Of a stretch of DNA of 64,000 bases, positions 44,150 through 54,896 are shown piece by piece. Origin of the DNA: Rhododendron vialii (taxonomy: Eukaryota; Streptophyta; Magnoliopsida; Ericales; Ericaceae); assembly GCF_030253575.1 (NCBI RefSeq), contig NC_080562.1:20559852-20623851 (forward strand). The letters run 5' to 3'. A model generated the notes under the pieces. That model had not been told where the DNA came from. It made no database searches and saw only the letters and a program-made list of their open reading frames with translations. Position 1 is the first letter of the stretch. The number at the start of each line of letters is the position of its first letter. Position numbers and translations under genes: made by a program.

Positions 44150-44205
44150 TTATGATAGTATCATAAGAAAAGTTCATAAAATTTTGATTTTGCTCCAATA
44201 AATAT
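43930..44205 (-). repeat. LINE-like 3' end fragment
   Basis: On the minus strand the sequence runs through GGCCTAAACGGGCTTAGATA, TTGGGGATGCATTTGTATCT and TGTAAGAACTCTC to GCCGAAG followed by an A-run (43939-43950). This is the form of a 5'-truncated non-LTR retrotransposon 3' UTR with poly(A). An (ATT/AAT)n stretch lies at 44119-44150. There is no coding part. Confidence 0.4.
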
Positions 44206-44366
44206 TGATTTCATTCCAGTGGTTTTATACGTGGGAATTTAACTATTTAGCATCAGTACCAAAAATTATGACAATTTAAAGCTTTTAGGTTGGACAGATC
44301 TCCCATCCCATGCAGATTCAGGCAATGTATGACTTTGTGTGTGTGTTTATAATATATATATATATA

Positions 44367-44737
44367 GTCCGTCTCCCGTAAGGACCACCTTATTTTAATA
44401 AAATGCGGACCTCCCTTTTCAGGTTGAATTTCGATAATTCGAGCCGCTCAATGTGTTCAGAACGTGATTTTAAGGGTACTCGCGAGAAATTGGCAAAAAA
44501 AATGACCGGGAAGGGCTTCATCCGAGCAGTCTTTGTTTGTTTTTTATCGAACGGTTCAAACAAAAACTGCTCGGATGAAGCCTTTTCCGGTCATTTTTTT
44601 TGCCGATTTCTCGCGGGTACCCTTAAAATCACGTTCTGAACACATTGAGCGGTTCGGATCATCGAAATTCGATTGAAAAATGGGAGAAATGAGGAGGTCC
44701 GCATTTTAACTAAAATAAGGACTCCCTCATTTGAGAC
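44367..44737. repeat. Long-palindrome foldback element, copy C
   Basis: Terminal modules GTCCGTCTCCCGTAAGGACC and AAAATGCGGACCTCC are inverted on the right as GGAGGTCCGCATTTTAACTA with AAAATAAGGACTCCC. The core GAACGTGATTTTAAGGGTAC, CGCGAGAAATTG, GACCGGGAAGGGCTTCATCC is inverted with high fidelity around a loop near 44545. It is flanked by TA repeats on both sides. The whole would fold into a stem of more than 150 bp. It is non-coding. Confidence 0.85.
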
Positions 44738-44741
44738 TGAT

Positions 44742-44743
<2 letters not shown>

Positions 44744-44810
<67 letters not shown>
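44744..44810. repeat. (TA)n microsatellite
   Basis: About 33 uninterrupted TA units separate foldback copies C and D. Confidence 0.95.
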
Positions 44811-44811
<1 letters not shown>

Positions 44812-44814
<3 letters not shown>

Positions 44815-45190
44815 AGTCCCCTTCTTATAAGGACTACCTTATTTTAATAAAATGCGGACCTTCCTTTCCCAATCGAATTTCGATGATCCGAGCCACTCAA
44901 TGTGTTCAGAATGTGATTTTAAAGGTACTCGCGAGAAATCAGCAAAAAAAAAAAGACCGGGAAGGGCTTCATCCAAGCAGTTTTTGTTTGTTTTTATCTA
45001 ACGGTTCAAATAACAACTGCTCAAATCAAGCTCTTCCCGGTCATTTTTTTTGCCCATTTCTCGCGGGTACCCTCAAAATCATGTTCTGATCACATTGAGC
45101 GGCTCGGATCATCGAAATTCAATCGGTAAATGAGAGAAATGAGGAGGTCCGCACTTAAGGAGCCTATTTAAGGTCCTCACAGGAAGCTCA
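44812..45190. repeat. Long-palindrome foldback element, copy D
   Basis: It has the same terminal and core modules as copy C (CCTTCTTATAAGGACTACCT, GCGGACCTTCC, GACCGGGAAGGGCTTCATCC), in tandem with it across the TA repeat. The right end passes into GTCCTCACAGGAAGCTCACT and a GT/TA microsatellite (45191-45226). Confidence 0.8.
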
Positions 45191-45191
45191 C

Positions 45192-45227
<36 letters not shown>

Positions 45228-45228
45228 G

Positions 45229-45573
45229 AGTTAGGTTCCGGTGAGGGATCCCTCATTTTATTAAAATGCGGGACTCCCCTTCCCGATTGAATTTCGATGA
45301 TCCGAGCCGCTCAAAGTGATCAGAACGTGATTTTAAGGGTCTCCGTGAGAAATCAGCAAAAAAAATGACCGGGAAGGGCTTCATCCGAGCAGTTTTCATT
45401 GAACGGTTCAAAAAAACTGCTTGGATGATGCCCTTCCAGGTAATTTTTTTTTGCTGATTTCTCACGGGGGCCCTTAAAATTATGTTCTGGACACATTGAA
45501 CGGTTCGAATTTTCAAAATTTGATCGGGAAATGAAAGTCCCTCATTTTGTTATCCCTCACTTGAAAATTCCTC
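45229..45573. repeat. Long-palindrome foldback element, copy E
   Basis: It shares the common core but has a different terminal module: TTAGGTTCCGGTGAGGGATC with CCTCATTTTATTAAAATGCG. This module is shared with the element at 58976-59333. TA repeats flank both sides. Confidence 0.8.
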
Positions 45574-45955
45574 TATATATATATATTCAAATGAAACAGT
45601 TGAAGATCGTCATTTCTTGTACGTGTTAATTTCATGGGGAATTTTTAGGCCGGCCCAAAAACTTAGGCTCGGTCTTCATTTAGTCCTGTACAATTATTTG
45701 TATTTTTTATTCCAACCTTGTCCCTTCACGCGCATCAGCGCACAGAACTACTGAGCATCTAGTATAGAAAAATTATCCAATGCTCCATGAGCACTGGTGC
45801 ACCATTAAAACATTGTTTAAATTTCAAAAAGTCATATCTTTTGTTGTAGATATTCATTTTTTTTAAAAATTATATTTTTAGAACCTACTCGACGATATCT
45901 ACTAAACAAGATCCATATTGAATATGAAATTATGAAAGATTAAAAAAATACCATT
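45574..45955. other. MULE right arm, unassigned AT-rich sequence
   Basis: No gene was seen. The segment 45825-45950 (CATATCTTTTGTTGTAGATA ... AAACAAGATCCATATTGAAT) resembles the interior of the Stowaway-like element at 17395-17470 and may be a remnant of that family. Confidence 0.35.
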
Positions 45956-48310
45956 TGCTATGAGAACTGTTTCTATGAGAATTGTCTATGAGAACTATTT
46001 CTATGAGAACTGTCCCTATGAAAACTGTTTCGGACAAAAATACCCTTAGTTATATGAACTGGCTATGAGAACTGTCAATTCTCATAATCAGTTCTATGAG
46101 AACTGTCAATTTTCATAGTCACTTCTATGAGAATTGGCTATGGGAAGTGACTGTTCTCATAGAGAACTAGCTTTATGAACTGGTTATGAGAATTGGACTA
46201 TGTGAACTGAAAAATACACAGTTCACATAGTCTTACCACACACTAAAATACACAGTTTTCATAAAATATATATAGTTCTCATAGAAAATATATGGTTCTA
46301 ATAGACAGTTCTCATAGATAATACACAGTTCTCATGGAAAAATACTCAATTCTCATAGACATTTCTCATGAATAACACACAGTTCTCATAGAAAAATACA
46401 CAATTTTAGTATTAGAGTTATGTGAATTTAGGTGAACTATGCATTTTTAGTCTGTGTTGGGCCATGTGAATTGTGTGGTGGCATATGTGAACAGTGTGTA
46501 TTGGAGTTATGTGAACTGACTATATTTTTGTGTATTTTTTACTATAAGAACTGTATATTTTCTATTTTTTCTACTAGAACTATATATTTTCTACCAGAAC
46601 TATGATTTTTTCTATGAGAATTGTATATTTTCTATGAGAATTGTCTATGAGAACTATTTCACATAGTCAGTTCACATAGTCCAGTTCTCATAGTCAATTT
46701 TCATATAATTGACTATGAAAACTGATAGTTCTCATAGAACTAACTATGAGAATTGGCAGTTCACATAGCCAGTTCTCATAACTCAGTTCACATAGCCAGT
46801 TCTCTATGAGAATTGAGCAGTTCTCATAGAATTAACTGAGACTTGACAGTTAAAAATTCAATTCTAAATCAATTTATTTCCTATGTGAACTATTATTTTT
46901 TTTCTTTGATTGTTTTCTTTGGACCCAAACATCATTACTCTCTCTTTCCCTATGCCGTCATCGTCTTCTTCTTCTTATTATTAACTTTTTATTTTTTTGC
47001 AAAATTCTAGAGAGAGAGAAATGGTGAAGGGAATTGGCGGTGGGCAAAAACTTCACTCCGACATCACTCAGCTCATCAATCAGTCAGTTCTATGAGAACA
47101 ATTACTTCTCATAGCCAGTTCTATGAGAATTGACTATAAAAAGTGACTGTTCTCATAGAGAACTGACTATGAGACTTGGCAGTTCTCATAGTCAGTTCTA
47201 TGTGAATTGGTTATGAGAAGAGATTGTTCTCATAGAGAAATACACAATTCTCATAGAAAAAACAAAGTGGAATAGTTCAATACACAGTTCTCATAAACAA
47301 TTCTCATAGAAAAATACACCGTTCTCATGGACAATACACAGTTCTCATAGAAAATACACAGTTCTTATAAACATTTCTCATAGAAAAATACACAGTTCTC
47401 ATAGGAAAATAGACAATTCTCATAGAAAAATACACAATTCTCATAAATAAATAAAAAGTTCATATAACCCCAACACACCGCTCACATAATCCCATATACA
47501 TTTTACTTGTATAGTTTGCATAAAAAATGGTTCTAAATTCCTCAATCAATTAAGAAGAAAGTCATTAGTCAATTGAAAATTCCTAAAACAAAAGACTAAC
47601 CAAATGAAGCATTGAAATGAGCAACCAAACAACCCTCTGCTTTTTTTGTCCCCATTTGCACAAAAGTTCACCCAATTTTTCGTATTTCATACAAGAAAAC
47701 CAACGACGACCCGCGATGTTTTGAATCTGGCCACAAATTTGAACACCAATTGGTCCTGGATCTCAAAAAATTTATGTTCTGAAATCTGAATCGCAAAACA
47801 AAAATGTTTTGGAATTAGATTGGAGAAATATCATCATAGACAATAACAATTCTCATAGAGAAAAATACAGTTTTCATAGAAAAAACACAGTTCTCATAGA
47901 CCGTTCTCATGTCAAATGGCTATGTGAACTGAAAAATATAGTTCTCATAGACCGTTCTCATATGAATTGGCTATGTGAACTGAAAAATACATCGTTCAAA
48001 TAGCCTCACCACACACTAAAATACACAGTTTTCATAGAAAATACATAGTTCTCATAGAAAAATACACAGTTCTCATAGACAATCATCATGAACAATAACA
48101 GTTCTCATATAAAAAAACATAGTTCTCATAAAAAAAACATAGTTCTCATAGAAAAAACATAATTCTCATAGACAGTTCTTATAGAAAATATACAGTTCTT
48201 ATATAAAATACACCGTTTTCATACGGAGTTCTCACAAAAAATACACAATTCTCATAGACAGTTCCCATAAAAAAATTACACAGTTCTCATGAAAAAATAC
48301 ACACACAGTT
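45956..48310. repeat. Mixed-orientation field of the TATGAGAACTG motif
   Basis: Motif copies in both orientations alternate (for example CTATGAGAACTGTCAATTCTCATA), so much of the block can form nested short hairpins. Non-motif islands are at 46895-47085 (probable gene-derived leader and first exon, listed separately) and 47500-47800. Confidence 0.85.
46905..47095 (+). pseudogene. Possible captured first exon of an unknown gene
   Basis: A CT-rich leader-like stretch (CTCTCTCTTTCCC, TCGTCTTCTTCTTC) and AGAGAGAGAA precede ATGGTGAAGGGAATTGGCGG at 47021. The product MVKGIGGGQKLHSDITQLIN has good codon character but runs into repeat-motif DNA after 21 residues, with a stop at 47093. It resembles a gene start cut off by the motif field. 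The parent gene was not recognised. Confidence 0.35.
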
Positions 48311-48965
48311 CGAGAACAACAACAACCATCACTGCACAAAGAAAGTTGGAACAATTACAAGATGACCGACAAAATCAATCTAATTTATTCTTTAATCCAA
48401 AGAATCAACTTCACCGTTTTAATATAAATTGAATAACGCTACAGTAGCGTCAACAGTTGCATGAGTTTCAACAGATTGTCCTTTGAAAACCTGAGCCTAA
48501 TCAGATTGGAGTCATCTCCAAAGAACAATCCATCTCTGAACCCCGCCGGTCGTCAGACTCCTCGTGGCTGGCGATCCAAACAGCGGCGGCTGCGCTGGGG
48601 CTTAGGGACTTCAGGCTGGTGCGGCGGGATCGGGAGCGGTGACATCAAGAGGATGTACTTGTGCCCGCTGAGGAGCGGCGGCGGCGGGAGCGATGATGAG
48701 GGGAGGGTGAGAACAATAGGATTCTGCAGATCAACGAGAAGAGGAATGTCGAGAAGGAGAAGAAAATGGATCAGGTCGAGGAGGCGATGGAGAACGAGGC
48801 GGTGATGGCGACGCGACAGCGACGTTTTCAGAGTCGACAATGCTCCATCGGTGGAGAGAGAGAGAGAGGGGGGGGGGGGGTGGGGGAGGTGTTGGGAGAC
48901 AGTGGAGAAACAGAGGGGATCGAAGGGGGTTCTGTTTTTGTTTTTAACATGGAGTGGGTCTTTGT
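48311..48965. other. GC-rich block next to the right MULE terminus
   Basis: 48530-48900 is far more GC-rich than the rest of the element (GGCGGCGGCGGGAGCG). It has open frames on both strands (plus 48461-48805, minus 48553-49002) and then a GA/G-rich run (48851-48882). The composition suggests host gene sequence acquired by the MULE, or a promoter region. I cannot recognise a protein, and neither frame is clearly real. Confidence 0.4.
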
Positions 48966-49074
48966 GGGCAAAAAGGTCCATCATCCAACATACCCGAGCC
49001 ATCCAGCTTCGGGAAATTATTTCAGGGTTGGGATCATACCAAGGCTAAAAAGGAGGACTAGCCTTTAATTATCT
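48966..49074 (-). repeat. Right terminal inverted repeat of the MULE
   Basis: It is the reverse complement of the left end, with 96 of 109 positions identical and no gaps in my hand alignment. A run of TGGGTC/TTTGTGGGCA lies just inside. Confidence 0.9.
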
Positions 49075-49464
49075 ATAATTTCATTCTCGTTACCGGGGTG
49101 GGTGCACTGCTGCGATCCCATCATCTTCTCTTATTAATAAGGCTGGTATCTTTGGTTTTTTTTTTTTAACAGAAAATAGACACAGTACTATTTCACATAT
49201 CAATATAATCAATCAAGAAGCATTGCCTTGCCTTGCCTTGCCCGGCCCCCACGACAAGATAGCCATCTGCAGGAATTCCAGTATACTTGTTGTCTTAAGA
49301 CACAACGTGCTACAAGCAAGCACCCATGCGACTTTGGAGACTTGATTTCAAGCATTGGTGAGTAATTTTATCAGTAATTACTAACCCATTTGATTCAACT
49401 AGCCATTTGCTGATGGGTTAATTAAGAGATTAATGCGCCGCGAATGCGTTTTTGAACATCTCAG
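49075..49464. other. Intergenic, no gene recognised
   Basis: A T-run at 49158-49168 and CCTTG repeats near 49227-49242. Nothing else can be supported. Confidence 0.35.
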
Positions 49465-49915
49465 GGACAAATTGAGTAGGAGAACATACTTTAAGAGTTT
49501 TTGCTATAATAAGGACATAAATATTTTCCCGTAAAGTCTAAAGGACATTCTGCCCAGGATTTACAAATTAAAAAACCCCTCCCAAAGTTGACCGGCGTTG
49601 AAAGTGCCTAAACCCTAAGGTACCCTATGAAAGTGTCCAAAACCCTAGGGTATCCTATAAAAGTGCAACAAGATCGAAAAACACGAAAAAAAAAAAAGAA
49701 AACATATTTTGTGCTAGCCAAACAAGGCTATTGTCTCATTTAAAACAATTTAAATGAAAAAAGACATTTTTTGTGTTAGCCCAACAAAGCCATTGTTTCA
49801 TTAATGGCAATTTTGTCTTTTCACGGACTCTAGACTCTAAAATATTTTTATTAATGGACTCTACACATCACATAAACTTAGGCTGGACTAAAGCTCCTAT
49901 GAGGTTGTTTCATTT
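49465..49915 (-). repeat. Dispersed repeat, copy 2 (inverse of 11624-12281)
   Basis: It carries the same modules as the copy at 11.6 kb, reverse-complemented: GCTATAATAAGGACATAAAT, AAGTCTAAAGGACATTCTG, CCCTAGGGTATCCTAT, GTGCTAGCC-AACAA, GACTCTAGACTCTAAAATAT, CTCCTATGAGG. It has fewer of the internal CCCTAGGGTA units. Confidence 0.7.
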
Positions 49916-51997
49916 GGACTTTAGAGAAAAACTAACCAAATTATTTTTCCGCCAAGTCCAAATAGCCCACCACCTAAGAGCAAGTCCACCACGCAGTCAA
50001 ATCTTCTGCTATTGCCAACAAAACTTGACAATAATTTGGCAGGTCTACTTGGGAACCAAATCAACTGTCAATTGTGGCCTACACATTTGGCTTTGTCAAA
50101 TGATCTTTGTCACATCAGCTACAAGGGCAATAACAAGCAATTTGCAAGCAAAATCGTGAACAGGGCAAAAACAAGCAATTCGCCGGCAAAAGTCATGAAC
50201 AACGTTCTCTCTATTCTATCAAGAAACAATCCCTCTATGCAGTGAAGAAAAAAACATCAAAACATAAAGATTCAAAAAGACGAGCAGTTTTATTTGTATT
50301 TGCATTTTGTAGCCTCCTAACCCTTCTGTCCGCTACAGTAGCAAGCTGTTTCTTTATCCCCTGCAGGTATTTTACAAGGTAGAGAAAAATATGAGGAGGT
50401 ATGAGAAGCAAAATCTACTCTCTTTAGTTACACTTTATGAAACTTTTCCATCAGTAAAAACCAAAAAAAGCATAATATATTGGATTACGACATCGGTAAG
50501 TTCATTTATATTGGTTATATCCGCATATACAAGTAATCATATAGTTATGCATTACATGCCCACATAATAGGCCAAAAGAAAGCTAAATTCCCACCTGAAA
50601 TTCATATCTTATTAAGCATGAAATTATAGCTAACTCTTAGCAGACTGTCAAGCCTATCCCCTTGGTATTTCTATTTGCAAAAATTGGTGTATCCTACAAT
50701 CTGTTTCTAAACCCCCTTCGAACATATAGTGCATATCTAATCCGTTACTTGTTTGATTTGGAAAGGAATGCCCTCTCAGACATGTATCGTTTTTCCTGCA
50801 ATAAAATTCTCATTTACCAAGAAAAAGCAAGGGAAACTATATGAAAATCAGAGATCAACATAAGTTGGATGATTTTTAATTTTTATCCTCCCGGCCCCAA
50901 CATGCCATCAGACCAAGGGCATAAAATGCCAGAACCCAGCTAGTCAAATCCAATAGCCATGTACAGGATTTTCTCTTTGGGGAGGCAAACCAATTCCTGG
51001 TGGCCAACATATATAATACATAAACTAACACCATGATTGCTACTCTAATGACCTCCCCAACCCACCCAAGCCCCTTTTTCGGTCCATCTCTGCATATAGA
51101 TATGGAGTAGAAGCATTGTTGGATAGAGTGGCAAGAGATATGGAATCCAGATTTTTTTTTTTTGTCCTCTTTCATTGATCAGCAATATACGGAATCTAGA
51201 TGATTCAAGGAGAGAATGAATTTAAATTTGTGACAGCACATGACCAAGAGCAAGGCACACCATCCTAGATTGACATTTCATAAAAATAGATTGCATGAGT
51301 AGTTCTGTGTTTGAGTGAGGCAGATGAAGAATACTCCTAGGGTCGAGAAGGGTGGGGAGAATGTCAAGAAACTACATGTACAGAGCACTGGAAACAGATG
51401 GACAAAGAAAGCTAAAAAAACAAAACAAAAAGGAAAGAGACTCAATCAAAGGTCATAAGGCAGAGGCCAAACCAACTGCTGGGGAAGAGAACGTCGGTGA
51501 CAATGCTCTACTCATTTGAAACTTAGATGGTAAATGCCACGATAATAAGTTATACAGTTACAAGTTGAAGATGCCATAATAAGGAGAAAGGTAGGAAAGG
51601 CAATGGGCATTGTGCCAGTAGGAAAGGGCAATAGCTTATGATTCAGCTGTTAATTTGACCCGTTCTTATTTCTGACCCTAAAGTCACGCAAACACAAAGA
51701 TAAGAACAGAAACTTCTAGCAAATAAAACACAGAAAAGCAGAAAGGAGACTAATATCTATGCTATAGACATGAGCCTAAGCATTCTAAAACCTATTGCAA
51801 AGCATACCGAAAACAAGTTCGGTAATAGTGCAAGTCAAAGATAAAGACCGAAACCCCAAGTAACAGTCTCCCAGTGAGAAGAACCCTCACTGGGAGGGAG
51901 GGCTTATTAAAGGGAGGAGGAAAGCCATCACCTAGGGAGGAAACACCCACAAAGGGTAGGGCACTCCTCTCCTACTGCTGCATAAGAAGGTGAAAAC

Positions 51998-52000
<3 letters not shown>
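49916..52000. other. Intergenic, no gene recognised
   Basis: No conserved frame was seen. A perfect 11-bp stem hairpin CTCCCAGTGAG...CTCACTGGGAG lies at 51869-51897. The minus frame at 50876-51175 has unremarkable composition and no family match, so I do not call it. Confidence 0.35.

Positions 52001-52064
<64 letters not shown>
52001..52064. repeat. (AG)n microsatellite
   Basis: Thirty-two uninterrupted AG units. Confidence 0.95.
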
Positions 52065-52067
<3 letters not shown>

Positions 52068-53100
52068 CAAGTCCTGAGGTAAAATGGAATTACGGGCTTA
52101 AATATCTGGCATCTTACACTATATTGCATTGAATTGGAGAATAAACTCTTGCATTTATAGGTCTAAACGAATTCACTAGCGCACTTGAACTCATGTTATC
52201 TGAGTAACGTCTAAGGGGAAGAGACTATGTAATCCATTCACAAGATGATTCAAGCCAACATATCTGAGGAAATTCGTGAAAACAGCTGTCACCCAAGGAA
52301 TTCCAGGTTTCTTAACTTCAAGCTAGGTAGATGAAGCCCACATTAATGCCATGGACAATCTCAGAGAAGTGGTGATGATAGAGAAATATGAAGAAAGTCG
52401 TACTCAACTTGTTCCCCATGATTCTGTGAACTAAAAGATTGTACAGGAAAAACAGTGCTTAAGTAGTTCCATAAACCAGACATACAAGTAACCAAAAGCA
52501 AGACGAAGTATGCTTCTTGTCTTGAATTGAGAATTCTTGCAAATTAGCCAACTACATATAAACCGCCGTGCAGTCAATTTTCATTGTTCTTGTGTCTAAT
52601 TTCTCACTAGAAAGTGGTGCAAAGGATCAAAACGAAGAATAACATAAGGTAGATGCACCAATGTCGATATTATATGCTTCAATTTGCAACAGATATTGCA
52701 GATGTGAGCGAAAGACAACTCAAAGATAATGAGCACAATAAAGTTCTTCCGCATGAAAAGTATCTATCTGATTATTACTCGTCCGATGAAGAAACTAATG
52801 GTCTTCGTTTATTGGCGTCCTTTGTGTGTTTGATGCCTGTGACCAATACCTTAATTGGTGGTAAGTTAGATGTATGTTAACTTAATATATGTTGCTAGGC
52901 TATCGATGTTAGTCAAACAACATAATGCCGAAAGCCATGTAAAGAAAATATAGGATTCCAATAAAGAATCAATTATCGTTTTCAAAACTCCCCAAGCCAA
53001 GGTATGAAATAAACGGTTGATACATTTCGCGAACACTTGGAATGCTTATAAAAGCCCTAACGAAAACTAAAATTAGAGAGAAACCGAAGGAACATGTTAC

Positions 53101-53140
<40 letters not shown>

Positions 53141-54896
53141 AGAATAGTACAGAGGCAACCCAAAATAACAGACAAATTTCCTTAAAACTTGGTCTGCCAT
53201 AAGCACAATCGATTAACAAAATTCCCAAATACCCATTATCCTCATGCCCTCGTCGTCTAACATTTTGAATCCAATTGAATTTCATACTACATCGCTAATC
53301 CCCTTTATTGTGCAACGACAGCCATAAGACCATCTTCAGCTTGTTCATTCGCCATCCAATTTAAGTCGTACTTTGTCAATCGCATTTGCATGCGGTTCAC
53401 TTGCACCCGAAAATGAAACGACTCCCTTTCCAATTACTAGGGAGTATTGGTTGGCATATTCATGGCCAATCAACATTAATCCGATATTGCAAGTCAGGTC
53501 TCATCGTGCTAACAACGTTGCGCATGCAACGTAAGTTGGGGTTAAGAGGATACTCAAATTCATCCTCGAACAGCCGATGACATTATTGAACTGTGTTACA
53601 AACAAAAGCCACCCCATGCTCTACAAAGAAGGCTGCCACCATAATTTAATTTTGTACCCTACTGCAAATTCGCATTTTAAACATGTTTACTATTTCTTAT
53701 AGCTCATGGGTCACCAAACAAGAGATGTATTGAGCATATAAAGATGATCCCCTATGTCGATATTAACTACTCACTTTTTGTTCATGCTTTGGGTGGCAAC
53801 TTGCACGAATATAGAATGAAAATATGTAAAGAAACTTTTCCACTTAAATCCTAAACTAAAATTTAAAACCAACATTGTTATTGTGTCCAATTTGAAATAA
53901 GTTCTCCCTGGAAGAAGTCCACATCTAATGAATGTTGAATTCATAATCAAATGTGGGTGCCTTCAAGTATGCAGCCGTTGGTGGACTCATAAGTACATGC
54001 CTTGGATATTGTGTATTTCAACAAGAAACCCTAGTTTGCTGCTTCAAAACAAATCCAAGGTCTCAATATGTGTTCACATTTGTTTTCCGACAACGAGGAT
54101 AATATTTAGAGTTCTCTTTTGGCTTACAATTTTTTAAAGAGTAATAACCCTAATTTGGGTTTCTGGAAGACTTCACAAGTTTGACCTGAGATGTCAAGGT
54201 AAATTTCATGTCAAAGTGCAGGGAGGCCCAAAATACTATTCGCTCGTTCCAGGAATTAGTACACTTGGCGTCTTCTAACCGAGATGTTATGGTAAGATTC
54301 TCATGTCCTAACTGAGAAGACCATGGGGTTAAATATTCTATTGTCATGCATACCAGCATTCTTATCAGAGCACTCAACTCACTGAACTCAGCTTAATAAC
54401 ATTGTAGTCACCACAGGACCACAAGTATAGAAAACAGAGTGTTCTGAGAAGATTCGTACTATTAATGGTGGTTGAATTACGGACCCTCCAAAACTGCTCA
54501 GGTCATGAGAACTTGAACCACCTCAAGTGAAACACGGAAAGTTAAGGAACCCTAACCATTTGTCCTGACCACTACTCATGCCACAACTGAGTCTAGATGA
54601 CTTTGCGGGTCCAAGACGAGAAGGTTCTCATGTCCAACACAAGATAACTCTGCCATGCATGTTGGCACATTCCACACTGTGGAAGTAGACACGTCAGAAG
54701 GGGTCTCATTATACTTCCCAGGTTCTAGATGAGAATTGTGGAGATTTATCAGGTTTAACATGGGAAGTCCAAAACAATGGAACTTCTTATAAATAGTTTC
54801 AAAACAAAATTACTTCCGTGAATAGTTTCAAAAACAACCTTGCTTTGATAAAAAGAAGAGAATGTAGAAATCCTAAAGAGAAGCAGGCTCACGTGC
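52065..54896. other. Intergenic, no gene recognised
   Basis: A second AG microsatellite lies at 53104-53136. Short frames (52653-52880, 53386-53580, 54150-54377) show no recognisable domain. The composition is fairly even, so an unrecognised non-coding RNA gene cannot be excluded. Confidence 0.35.

Larger units (their letters stand above)
26930..49074. mobile_element. Giant ULP-bearing Mutator-like element (Kaonashi/CUMULE type)
   Basis: The left end 26930-27038 and the reverse complement of 48966-49074 align without gaps at 96 of 109 positions, including GGTATGATCCCAACCCTGAA and GAAGCTGGATGGCTCGGG. The ends face outward. Between them lie a MuDR-type transposase (28156-31387, +), an Ulp1-like protease gene (33832-41430, -), two small ORFs, and very large amounts of one short repeat motif. 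Plant MULEs carrying Ulp1-like genes are known (Kaonashi in Arabidopsis, CUMULE in melon), and this gene content fits them. Later insertions are a hAT (29931-30697), a solo LTR (36827-40281), an integrase fragment (43552-43770) and foldback elements (44367-45573). No convincing 9-bp target duplication survives in the AT-rich flanks. Both main genes are broken, so it is not autonomous now. Confidence 0.85.

Noticed and set aside
48553..49002. 149-codon minus frame near the right MULE end
   Set aside because: It runs through the GA/G-rich run and partly the terminal repeat. A plus frame is equally open, so neither is supported as a gene.
26915..49090. 9-bp target site duplication of the large MULE
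   Set aside because: I compared AT-rich 9-mers on both sides at several possible boundaries. The best agreed at six of nine, which is not better than chance in such sequence.
50876..51175. 99-codon minus frame with a hydrophobic stretch
   Set aside because: There is no similarity I recognise, no splice or promoter context, and other frames of similar length are common here.
52653..52880. 75-codon plus frame
   Set aside because: No family resemblance, and its composition is not different from surrounding non-coding DNA.
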